From Bacillota bacterium (lineage in GTDB: Bacteria; Bacillota_I; Bacilli_A; RFN20; CAG-826): a stretch of 6,082 nucleotides of DNA. Each line of letters begins with the position of its first letter. Position 1 is the first letter of the stretch. A model generated the notes under the pieces. It was given only the letters and a program-made list of their open reading frames with translations. It made no database searches and was not told the origin of the DNA. Shown here piece by piece: positions 1-6,075 of this stretch. Position numbers and translations under genes: made by a program. The stretch is taken from NCBI GenBank assembly GCA_026387995.1, contig JAPLKQ010000004.1, positions 1 to 6,082 of the forward strand. Direction: 5' to 3'.

Positions 1-954
1 ATCGCGGAAGCGACCAAAGGCGTCTGGTCGGAAGCGGCCGTAATTGAAAAATTAGGCATTAAACAAAAACCGATCCCGGGACCCACCGACGGCACGCAGG
101 AGATGGGGGCTTTGGCCGCCATCGATTGCTTGAAGAATACCGGCGTGGACCCGAAAGAGATCGATGTCGTCTTATGCGTCGGCGAGGAGTGGAAGGAATA
201 TCCGCTCACGACGTCCGCCTTGTATATACAAGACCGGATGGGCGCCACCAACGCGTGGGGTATCGACGTCGCCAACCGTTGCTGCACGACCGTCACCGCC
301 CTGAAGATGGCGAAAGACATGCTGATCGCCGACGATGACATTAAGTGCGTCATGGTGGTCGGCGGGTACCGAAACGGCGACCTTGTAGACTATACCGATA
401 AAAACATGTCGATGATGTATAACCTCGGCGCTGGCGCCGGGGCCATCATCTTAAAGAAGAATTACCATAAGAACTTACTGCTCGGTTCGCATATCATCTC
501 CGACGGTTCGCTCGCGCGCACCGCAGGCGTGGAGATCGGCGGCACCATGCATCCGATTACTAGCGAAAACTTAGGCGTTGCCTATAAGTCCTTACGCTTA
601 CTCGATGCCGAAAAAATGAAGAACCGGCTGAATGAAGTCTCGATGCCGAATTGGTACAAATGTATCGATAAAGCATTCGAAAAGTCCCATTTAGACAAAA
701 AATCACTCGGTTTCTTAGCGATACTCCATATGAAACGTTCAGGGCATATGGGCATGCTGAAAGACCTCGGCTTACAAGAGAACCAATCCATCTATCTCGA
801 AGATTATGGCCATATCGGCCAAGTCGATCAAATCCTTTCTTTACACTTAGCCCTCAAGAGCGGCCAAGTGAAAGACGGGACTGTTATCTCCATGGTCGCT
901 GCCGGCATCGGTTATGTCTGGGCCGCGAACGTGATTAAGTGGGGGAGTGCCTAG
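1..954 (+). CDS. 3-oxoacyl-ACP synthase III (FabH/KAS III)-like condensing enzyme, 5'-partial
   Basis: The frame is open from base 1 to the TAG at 952-954, giving 317 visible residues. Compared with E. coli FabH, about 20 N-terminal residues lie outside the window. The thiolase-fold features of KAS III can be followed. A TQEMG segment (visible residues 32-36) precedes the first helix. IDVANRCC at 88-95 matches the FDVAAACAG nucleophile region, which makes Cys94 (codon 280-282) the likely catalytic cysteine. NLGAGAGA lies near 141-148. His243 in ILHMK aligns with FabH His244, and YGHIGQ at 269-274 aligns with the YGN motif. The third catalytic position is therefore His271 where FabH has Asn, a pattern I recall from a divergent KAS III branch. 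Family members condense an acyl thioester with malonyl-ACP or do related acyl transfer in the cytoplasm; the substrate here is unknown. Its stop codon overlaps the livH start, so it belongs to the transporter operon. An internal ATG at 103 is not the true start, because conserved sequence precedes it. Assignment to the superfamily is firm; the exact reaction is not. Confidence 0.87.
   Translation: MAEATKGVWSEAAVIEKLGIKQKPIPGPTDGTQEMGALAAIDCLKNTGVDPKEIDVVLCVGEEWKEYPLTTSALYIQDRMGATNAWGIDVANRCCTTVTALKMAKDMLIADDDIKCVMVVGGYRNGDLVDYTDKNMSMMYNLGAGAGAIILKKNYHKNLLLGSHIISDGSLARTAGVEIGGTMHPITSENLGVAYKSLRLLDAEKMKNRLNEVSMPNWYKCIDKAFEKSHLDKKSLGFLAILHMKRSGHMGMLKDLGLQENQSIYLEDYGHIGQVDQILSLHLALKSGQVKDGTVISMVAAGIGYVWAANVIKWGSA
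941..947 (+). promoter_or_regulatory. Shine-Dalgarno site that sets the livH start at GTG 954
   Basis: The purine run GGGGGAG ends six bases before the GTG at 954-956. That GTG shares its G with the TAG stop of the FabH-like gene, so the site lies inside the upstream coding region. An in-frame GTG at 939 would add five residues (GECLV after the start), but no comparable ribosome site precedes it. I therefore prefer 954. Confidence 0.7.
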
Positions 955-1853
955 TGGACTTTCATCTCATCTTCCAATCCCTTTTGAACAGCTTCCAATA
1001 TGCCGCCGTTTTGTCGTTGTCGGCTTTTGCGATCATTTTGATTTTCAAAACCTCGACCACGACGAACTTCGCCCAAGGGACGATCTCCGTCTTTGGCGCG
1101 TTCCTGACGGCGTATCTTTATACGAATTTCCATTTCCAGATACTTTTGGCGTTAGCCATCGGCGTCGTGGCTTCCTTCCTTTTCGGTTATTTGGTCGATA
1201 CCCAAATCTTCCGGAGATCCCGTCGCCTGACGGGCATCGGGAAACAGATGATCACGATGGGCATCGTCTTATTCACCGTCGGTCTCATGCCGGTCATCTT
1301 CGGCAACATTGATTTAAACATCGCTCCGCTCATTACGGGCGTCACCAGTTTCCATCTGCTTGGCATCACCGAAGCCTTTACGATTACCAATCAGGCGTTA
1401 CTGACTACCGTTCTAGCCATTCTCATTATTGGCGGCTTATTCGTCACGCTGAAATTTACGAAGTGGGGCCTTGGCGTACGCGCGACCGCGAGTAGCGAAC
1501 CTGTAGCCGGTCTTATGGGCGTCAATACCCATAGCATCACGGCGATGAGCTGGTCGATTGCCGGCGGCATCGGCGCGTTAGCGGCTATTCTTTATGGACC
1601 GGCCCTTGGCGGCACGGTCTCCCCGTCGTTCATGAATGGCATTCAAGTCAATGGCTTCATGGCCAGCGTCCTCGGCGGCTTCGGCACCTTCTATGGCCCG
1701 ATCGTCGGTTCATGGCTGATCGCTATTTCCAATAACATGCTCGGTATATCTTATCCTGGCATCAAAGACATCATTCTTTATGTGCTCATTCTCGTGGTGG
1801 TCTTAATCCGCCCGATCGGTTTATTTGGCAAGAAAGCGATTAAGAAGGTATAA
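954..1853 (+). CDS. livH: HAAT-family ABC importer, permease subunit LivH
   Basis: This is one of the two membrane subunits that form the translocation path of a Liv-type importer. From GTG 954 it has 299 residues, the usual LivH length. About eight hydrophobic segments are visible, roughly at residues 12-31, 41-57, 61-81, 100-117, 149-168, 195-217, 234-262 and 271-290. The family landmarks are the NFAQGTISVFGAF stretch at 38-50, corresponding to the N-x-A-x-G segment of LivH, and the cytoplasmic loop RATASSEPVAGLMG at 176-189. That loop is the EAA-like helix that contacts the ATPase, followed by SWSIAGGIGALAAIL. The short, basic C-terminus (FGKKAIKKV) also fits. The start overlaps the previous stop by one base, so translation is probably coupled. 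LivM begins four bases after the TAA. Family and subunit type are secure; naming it for branched-chain amino acids reflects homology, not proven specificity. Confidence 0.92.
   Translation: MDFHLIFQSLLNSFQYAAVLSLSAFAIILIFKTSTTTNFAQGTISVFGAFLTAYLYTNFHFQILLALAIGVVASFLFGYLVDTQIFRRSRRLTGIGKQMITMGIVLFTVGLMPVIFGNIDLNIAPLITGVTSFHLLGITEAFTITNQALLTTVLAILIIGGLFVTLKFTKWGLGVRATASSEPVAGLMGVNTHSITAMSWSIAGGIGALAAILYGPALGGTVSPSFMNGIQVNGFMASVLGGFGTFYGPIVGSWLIAISNNMLGISYPGIKDIILYVLILVVVLIRPIGLFGKKAIKKV
1843..1848 (+). promoter_or_regulatory. Shine-Dalgarno site that sets the livM start at ATG 1858
   Basis: AGAAGG lies in the last codons of livH, nine bases before ATG 1858. The same reading frame is open further upstream to a TTG at 1825. 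That start would add 11 strongly basic residues, is not preceded by a good ribosome site, and overlaps livH more. ATG 1858 is the better choice. Confidence 0.65.
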
Positions 1854-1857
1854 AACG

Positions 1858-2988
1858 ATGAAACAAAATATCAAAACTCGTTTTAATACCGTCATGCAAA
1901 AATTCTTCCCGTTCCTTAAGAAGACCTCGAAAGCGGTCGGAAAAGGCGCGCTGAAGGTGACCAAGAACACCTACATCCAATTCGTCTTCCTCGGCGTCAT
2001 TCTCGTCGTCTTACAGATGATTGGCGCGAAGGGCTTGCTGGATGTTTCGTTACTACGGAATATCGGCATCACGATTATCTTCACCATCGCCGCCACCGGG
2101 CTTTACATTCTCCTGGGCTTTGCGGGCTTAGCGTCCCTCGGGACCGCGGGCTTCGTGGGTCTCGGCGCCTATATGACCGCCTACTGTATCAATAACGGCA
2201 TTGCGGTGGAGCTCGCTTTAGTGATTTGCATTTTCGCCGCGATTATCCTCGGCATCATCGTCGGGTTTATCTCGCTCCGTATCGAAGGCATGTATCTTGG
2301 CATCATCACCCTTGGCTTATCGGAAATCCTGGTGTCCTTATTCCGGAACCTTGATTCGATTACCGGCGGCATCAACGGGATGAAGATTACCGACAAGTTC
2401 TATCTCTTCAAATATATCTTTGGCAATGCGGTGCGGCTCGGTTCTTTCCCTGCCGGACGCGTGAATACCTTCTATGTCCTCGTCGCCGTATTCATCCTGT
2501 TACTCTGCTTGGCGCGCAACATCACCAACAGCCCGACCGGCCGCGCGATGCTGACCATGAAGAACAGCGAATCCGCTGCCCAGTCGATGGGCATCGGCCT
2601 ATTACGTTACCGCTTGCTCGCCTTCGTCATCGCCACCGTCTTCGCGATGATCGCCGGCTTCCTCTATATGATCTATATGCCGCGCATCTATCCGAGTGAC
2701 TGGACGTTAGCCTTTTCCTTAAATATCCTTGCCGTCGTGGTGGTGGGCGGAACCAAATCGATTTGGGGCTTCCTCACCGGGGCCTTCATGATTTTCGGCC
2801 TCAACAACCTCGTTTTACAAAACATTGATCTCTTTGTGCAAAATCCGACGTTATCGATTTTGTTCAATGGCGCGTTAATGGTGCTCGTCGTCATGTTCTA
2901 TCCGGGCGGATTCTCACAGTTGTATTTGGAAATCGGATACAAGATCAAGCTCCGGAAAATGAAAGGAGCCAAAGCCCATGCCAAATAA
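1858..2988 (+). CDS. livM: HAAT-family ABC importer, permease subunit LivM
   Basis: This is the second membrane subunit, partner of LivH. From ATG 1858 it has 376 residues. A basic, mostly cytoplasmic N-terminal region of about 37 residues, rich in Lys and Phe, precedes the first membrane segment. About nine or ten hydrophobic segments follow, roughly at 38-56, 67-88, 96-112, 116-138, 144-163, 203-219, 252-273, 284-299, 302-321 and 332-349. The recognisable LivM landmarks are GLASLGTAGFVGLGAY at 90-105, SITGGINGM at 167-175, and the ATPase-contact loop MLTMKNSESAAQSMGI at 231-246, followed by the YRLLAFVIAT helix. A VVVGGTKSIWGFLTGA segment at 294-309 is also typical. The tail after residue 360 is basic. 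Its last 11 bases overlap livG in another frame. Identification is secure; the transported substrate is unknown. Confidence 0.92.
   Translation: MKQNIKTRFNTVMQKFFPFLKKTSKAVGKGALKVTKNTYIQFVFLGVILVVLQMIGAKGLLDVSLLRNIGITIIFTIAATGLYILLGFAGLASLGTAGFVGLGAYMTAYCINNGIAVELALVICIFAAIILGIIVGFISLRIEGMYLGIITLGLSEILVSLFRNLDSITGGINGMKITDKFYLFKYIFGNAVRLGSFPAGRVNTFYVLVAVFILLLCLARNITNSPTGRAMLTMKNSESAAQSMGIGLLRYRLLAFVIATVFAMIAGFLYMIYMPRIYPSDWTLAFSLNILAVVVVGGTKSIWGFLTGAFMIFGLNNLVLQNIDLFVQNPTLSILFNGALMVLVVMFYPGGFSQLYLEIGYKIKLRKMKGAKAHAK
2962..2968 (+). promoter_or_regulatory. Shine-Dalgarno site for livG
   Basis: AAAGGAG lies nine bases before ATG 2978, inside the last codons of livM. It supports the long form of LivG with its N-terminal extension, against a shorter form starting at the in-frame TTG at 3068. 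Confidence 0.65.
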
Positions 2989-3853
2989 AAAAGCTTCGAC
3001 TCATTCATTCAGTTGTCCGATAAAGAAGTCGCTCAAAAAGTTATGGAGGAAACATGAGGTCCCGTCTTTGCAAAGTGATGTCATCCTTAATCTGGATCAC
3101 TTAACGATGCGTTTCGGCGGTCTCGTGGCTGTTAAAGATCTGTCATTTTCCGTAAAGAGGGGGGAAATCTTTGGATTAATAGGCCCGAACGGGGCCGGGA
3201 AAACGACCGTATTTAACTGTATTACCCAATTCTATAAGCCAACCAGCGGGAACGTGTACTTCCGCGGACGTGACGAAAAGACTTATCGTCTTAACGACTT
3301 GAAAGTCCACAACGTCACCATGCATGGAATCGCGCGAACCTTCCAAAACGTTGAGTTAGTTTGGGAATTAACCGTCCTCGATAATTTGCTTGTCGCTCGG
3401 ACACGCCGCTTCAAAAGCGGACTGCTGGTCCAATTTCTCCGCTTGCCGATGTTAAAAAAGGAAGAGACTAAAATGCGGGAAAAAGCCGAATACATCCTGA
3501 ACTATCTTGGTTTGGGGATGTACAAAGGACTATCTCCCTATGGCCTCCCTTATGGCATCCTGAAGAAAATCGAGTTAGCCCGTACCTTAATGAACGATCC
3601 TGAACTCATCATCCTGGATGAACCGGCGGCCGGCCTCAATGACACGGAAACCGTCGAGCTTGCTCACACGATCAAGCGCATCAGGGATGACTTCCACACC
3701 ACGGTATTCTTGGTGGAACACGACATGGGGCTCGTGATGAGTATCTGCGAAACCGTGTGCGCGATATCTTTCGGAAAACTCTTAGGCCTCGGGACCCCAA
3801 GCGAAATCCAACATAACGCTCAAGTAAAAGAAGCGTACTTAGGGGGAGATTAA
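2978..3853 (+). CDS. livG: HAAT-family ABC importer, ATP-binding subunit LivG
   Basis: This is one of two ATPases that power the importer on the cytoplasmic face. It has 291 residues, about 35 more than a typical LivG. The excess is a Lys- and Ser-rich N-terminal extension (1 to about 35) before the ABC domain opens at [14 protein letters not shown]. Walker A is GPNGAGKTT at 69-77, the Q-loop Gln is in RTFQN (Q123), and Walker B with catalytic Glu is IILDEP at 211-216 (Glu215), followed by AAGLND. The switch His is H248 in VEHDM. The signature region reads [15 protein letters not shown] (190-204), with YG in place of LSGG, as is common in LivG relatives. KEAYLGGD at the C-terminus is the usual LivG ending. 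Translation starts 11 bases before the livM stop. A start at TTG 3068 (Leu31) would remove most of the extension and cannot be excluded; its ribosome site is weaker. The family call is secure. Confidence 0.92.
   Translation: MPNKKASTHSFSCPIKKSLKKLWRKHEVPSLQSDVILNLDHLTMRFGGLVAVKDLSFSVKRGEIFGLIGPNGAGKTTVFNCITQFYKPTSGNVYFRGRDEKTYRLNDLKVHNVTMHGIARTFQNVELVWELTVLDNLLVARTRRFKSGLLVQFLRLPMLKKEETKMREKAEYILNYLGLGMYKGLSPYGLPYGILKKIELARTLMNDPELIILDEPAAGLNDTETVELAHTIKRIRDDFHTTVFLVEHDMGLVMSICETVCAISFGKLLGLGTPSEIQHNAQVKEAYLGGD
3841..3847 (+). promoter_or_regulatory. Shine-Dalgarno site for livF
   Basis: AGGGGGA lies at the end of livG, seven bases before ATG 3855. Only one base separates the livG TAA from this ATG, so re-initiation by the same ribosomes is likely. 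Confidence 0.65.
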
Positions 3854-3854
3854 C

Positions 3855-4628
3855 ATGGGTTACATTCTAGAATTAAAAGATTTATCAGTCCGTTATGGTC
3901 CTATCGAGGCCATCAAAAAAGTGTCGATGACCATTAAAGAAGGCCAAATCGTAGCTCTGCTTGGGGCGAACGGCGCAGGAAAATCCACCATTATAAAGTG
4001 CATTTCCGGCCTCGTCAAACCTCATTCCGGGGTCATCATCTATCAAGAGAAGAGTATCGGCAACATGCCTATCTACCAACTTTCCGCGGCGGGAATCATC
4101 TCGGCCCCGGAAGGACGCCAGATTTTCAAAGATCTGACGGTGGAAGAGAACCTGCGTGTCGGTGCCTACGCGATTAAGACGCAGAAAATTGTTAGTGTAG
4201 ACCCTGACGGCCACGAAGTGACCGTAAAAAAGACCGCTAAACAACGTATAAAGGATAATTTCGACCGCGTCTACCATTACTTTCCCGTCCTTCTCGAGAG
4301 ACGGAAACAACAAGCCTCAACACTCTCGGGCGGCGAACAGCAAATGCTCGCCATCGGCCGAGCCTTAATGGCCAGCCCAAAACTACTCTTACTTGATGAA
4401 CCCTCGCTCGGGCTCGCGCCCCTGATCGTCAAAGAGATCTTCGAGATCATCAAGCAAATCAGCGGCGAAGGGACAACGATACTGCTCGTTGAGCAAAACG
4501 CTTATCAAACCCTTAAGATCGCCGATTATGCCTATGTATTGGAGTTAGGAAAAGTTCGCGCGGAAGGAACTAGCCAAGACATTCTTAAAGACCAGTCGCT
4601 CGTATCCGCCTATCTCGGCGGAAAATAA
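3855..4628 (+). CDS. livF: HAAT-family ABC importer, ATP-binding subunit LivF
   Basis: This is the second ATPase, expected to pair with LivG in the cytoplasm beneath LivH/LivM. It has 257 residues, about 20 longer than E. coli LivF. Walker A is GANGAGKST at 37-45, the LivF-type SAPEGRQIF follows at 83-91, the canonical signature LSGGEQQ is at 157-163, and Walker B with catalytic Glu is LLLLDEP at 177-183 (Glu182). SLGLAP follows. The switch position is Gln214 (VEQNA) instead of His, which is normal for LivF. The extra length comes mainly from a hydrophilic insertion around residues 107-134, before the signature helix, containing a DPDGHE turn flanked by Lys-rich sequence. It ends in SAYLGGK, much like the end of LivG. 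It begins one base after livG stops, and the binding-protein gene follows after 19 bases. The identification is secure. Confidence 0.93.
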   Translation: MGYILELKDLSVRYGPIEAIKKVSMTIKEGQIVALLGANGAGKSTIIKCISGLVKPHSGVIIYQEKSIGNMPIYQLSAAGIISAPEGRQIFKDLTVEENLRVGAYAIKTQKIVSVDPDGHEVTVKKTAKQRIKDNFDRVYHYFPVLLERRKQQASTLSGGEQQMLAIGRALMASPKLLLLDEPSLGLAPLIVKEIFEIIKQISGEGTTILLVEQNAYQTLKIADYAYVLELGKVRAEGTSQDILKDQSLVSAYLGGK

Positions 4629-4633
4629 CCTTT

Positions 4634-4639
4634 GGAGGT
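4634..4639 (+). promoter_or_regulatory. Strong Shine-Dalgarno site for the binding-protein gene
   Basis: GGAGGT, eight bases before ATG 4648 and followed by an A-rich spacer, is the closest match to the consensus in the window. It fits the need for more binding protein than permease. I see no convincing internal promoter upstream of it, so any extra expression would come from translation or from mRNA stability. Confidence 0.75.
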
Positions 4640-4647
4640 TAAAAAAA

Positions 4648-4713
4648 ATGGAAAAGCTTCGTTTATTCTCATTCGCCCTCTTAGCTTCGACTGTCATGAT
4701 GGTCGTTGGCTGC
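4648..4713 (+). other. Lipoprotein signal peptide with lipobox Cys22
   Basis: The short basic start MEKLR is followed by a hydrophobic core (residues 6-20) and V-V-G-C at 19-22. The Cys codon is TGC at 4711-4713. This matches the consensus for Lgt diacylglyceryl transfer and signal peptidase II cleavage. It implies a membrane-anchored receptor on the outer face of a single-membrane cell. Confidence 0.85.
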
Positions 4714-6021
4714 ACGCCAACCACCTCCAGCAGCGAAATCGTCTCCAGCAGCACACCCGTCTCCAGTGAAGTCTCCAGTGAAGAAGTCTCCAGTGAAGAA
4801 CCCGTCTCCTCAAGCAGCGAAGAACCGCTTGAAGAACCTTCACAAGGCGTCACCGCTACCACGATCACCGTTGGTAACACCGCCGCCGTCAGCGGCGCGC
4901 TCGCCTTCGTCGGCATGCCGTTCAATGCTGGCATCAACGCCGTCTTTGAGGAAGTCAACGATGCCGGTGGCATCGGTGGCCGTACGATCAACTTACTGAA
5001 CCGTGACGATGGCTTTAACGCCGCCGTCGGCGTCGCCAACACCGAAAAACTCGTCGAAGACGATCAAGTCTTCGCGCTTGTCGGTCACTTTGGCACCGGC
5101 ACTGTCGGCGCGACCCTCGACTATATCCAAGAAATGGGTATCCCGATGGTTTATGCCGCGACCGGAATTAATGCGCTCTATCAACAAAAAGCCATTGGCA
5201 GCCCAGTCATGCCGGTTCAACCGATTTACAAGACTGAAGGCCGTATCATGTTGGCTCGCGTTCTCAGAGAAACAGACTTATTCGGCACCGTCGACAGCGT
5301 TGGCGTCATCTACACAGACGATGATGCTGGTACGTCGATTCAAAACGGTATCGTCGCTGAAGGTTATGCCTTAGGCGTCGGCACTGGTTTCACCATTTCC
5401 TATCAGAAAGTCTCCGCCGTCACTGGCACTGACTATTCCGCCGCTGTCTTAGCGCTCCAAACCGCCGGTGTTGATTGCATCATCATCGCCGCCAACCAAG
5501 TCCCGTTCAAAGCGATTTTGACCCAAATGGCCAACTCCGCTTATGAAGTCCCAGTGTTGACTTCCTATGTCAACGCTGCCGCGACTTCCATCCCAGCCGG
5601 CGGCGTCACCGCTGGCCGTCCAGTCTATGCGAACGCTTGGGTTGATGTCTTCTCCGCGACCGCCGCGACCGAACTCGGTTCATTTGCCGCGACCCTCGCT
5701 GCTTACTCCGGTATTGATGCCGCGACCGCGACCGCTTACGCTGGCAACTCCTACGCCATCGCCGGTTACATCGCTGCCAAAGTCTTCGTCGCTGGTCTTG
5801 AACGCGTTACTGCTGAGCACAAGGGTTTAACTTGGGCCAACTACATCGCCGCGATGGAATCCTCCGCGATTGACTTCCCATTGGGCGGTTCTATTGACTT
5901 CACCAATGGCAAACGTTGGGGCGTCGACCAACTTTCATTACTGAAATTTGATACGACCCTTGCGACTCCGAACTTCATTTCTGCCAAACCGATTCAATCA
6001 CTTGACGAAATCGTTGGCTAA
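4648..6021 (+). CDS. Lipoprotein substrate-binding protein of the HAAT-family importer (LivJ/LivK-like)
   Basis: This is the extracellular receptor that captures ligand and delivers it to LivHM. It has 457 residues. A lipoprotein signal peptide (1-21) ends in the lipobox VVGC, with Cys22 as the lipidation site. A Ser/Glu/Pro-rich tether follows (about 23-66). The type I periplasmic-binding fold starts at TTITVGNTAAVSG. Family landmarks are EVNDAGGIGGRTINLL (102-117), a RDDGFNAAVGVANTEKLV stretch, ALVGHFGTGT (143-152), GIPMVYAAT (164-172), VGVIYTDDDAGTS (218-230) and the C-terminal LGGSIDFTNGKRWG (412-425). It is last in the operon, after its own strong ribosome site and before the terminator. 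Aligned by eye to E. coli LivJ, the positions of Tyr202 and Glu226, which contact the ligand, appear to be Asn283 and Tyr307, so the ligand may not be a branched-chain amino acid. Family confidence is high; specificity is open, so no gene symbol is given. Confidence 0.92.
   Translation: MEKLRLFSFALLASTVMMVVGCTPTTSSSEIVSSSTPVSSEVSSEEVSSEEPVSSSSEEPLEEPSQGVTATTITVGNTAAVSGALAFVGMPFNAGINAVFEEVNDAGGIGGRTINLLNRDDGFNAAVGVANTEKLVEDDQVFALVGHFGTGTVGATLDYIQEMGIPMVYAATGINALYQQKAIGSPVMPVQPIYKTEGRIMLARVLRETDLFGTVDSVGVIYTDDDAGTSIQNGIVAEGYALGVGTGFTISYQKVSAVTGTDYSAAVLALQTAGVDCIIIAANQVPFKAILTQMANSAYEVPVLTSYVNAAATSIPAGGVTAGRPVYANAWVDVFSATAATELGSFAATLAAYSGIDAATATAYAGNSYAIAGYIAAKVFVAGLERVTAEHKGLTWANYIAAMESSAIDFPLGGSIDFTNGKRWGVDQLSLLKFDTTLATPNFISAKPIQSLDEIVG
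4741..4842 (+). repeat. In-frame degenerate tandem repeat encoding the Ser/Glu-rich lipoprotein tether
   Basis: The hexamer GTCTCC recurs at 4741, 4759, 4771, 4786 and 4804, always in frame (spacings 18, 12, 15 and 18). The best unit, GTCTCCAGTGAA, occurs three times exactly at 4759-4770, 4771-4782 and 4786-4797, with GAA codons added between some copies. It encodes Val-Ser-Ser-Glu units. The region continues as less regular Ser/Glu/Pro codons to residue 65. It acts as a flexible spacer between the lipid anchor and the binding domain. Confidence 0.8.
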
Positions 6022-6037
6022 TCCGTTTTGATTTTAC

Positions 6038-6075
6038 GGGAGAGAGGTTTGCCCCTCTCTCCCTCTTTCGTTTTG
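6038..6075 (+). terminator. Rho-independent terminator of the operon
   Basis: GGGAGAGAGG at 6038-6047 pairs perfectly with CCTCTCTCCC at 6054-6063, giving a 10-bp G+C-rich stem with the six-base loop TTTGCC. It is followed by TCTTTCGTTTTG, a T-rich but interrupted tract. The hairpin starts 17 bases after the binding-protein stop codon, as expected for the end of the transcript. The opposite strand has no T-tract after the stem, so it probably works only in the + direction. Confidence 0.87.

Noticed and set aside
126..338. Arg-rich 70-codon frame inside the FabH-like gene
   Set aside because: Its high Arg content is what an out-of-frame reading of moderately G+C-rich coding sequence gives. 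It crosses the catalytic Cys region of the real gene.
947..1312. 121-codon + strand frame overlapping livH
   Set aside because: It is a shifted reading of livH with Arg/His/Pro-rich composition, and livH shows clear family motifs in the other frame.
3885..4313. A 142-codon open frame on the - strand inside livF
   Set aside because: It lies wholly opposite conserved Walker A and signature-region coding sequence. No ribosome site or recognisable domain was seen.
4440..4647. Possible internal promoter within the end of livF
   Set aside because: T/A-rich hexamers such as TATGTA exist, but no pair with a credible -35 at about 17 bases was found.
4545..5042. A 165-codon open frame on the - strand opposite the start of the binding-protein gene
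   Set aside because: It reads the complement of the Ser/Glu repeat as Leu-Glu-Thr-Ser repeats, overlaps two well-supported genes, and has no family-like sequence. It is a product of low stop-codon density.
5567..5830. Recurrent GCCGCGACC motifs in the second half of the binding-protein gene (for example 5686-5694 and 5719-5733)
   Set aside because: They encode Ala-Ala-Thr or Ala-Thr runs in a real domain, at irregular spacing. Codon preference plus Ala/Thr content explains them; this is not an array or a regulatory repeat.
1..6021. Use of TGA as a tryptophan codon (Mycoplasma-type code)
   Set aside because: All genes read through in full with the standard bacterial code, Trp is encoded by TGG, and no gene contains an internal in-frame TGA.
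6024..6075. CGTTTTG present on both sides of the terminator hairpin (6024-6030 and 6069-6075)
   Set aside because: Seven bases is too short to support an attachment or insertion-site duplication, and no mobile-element signs are nearby.
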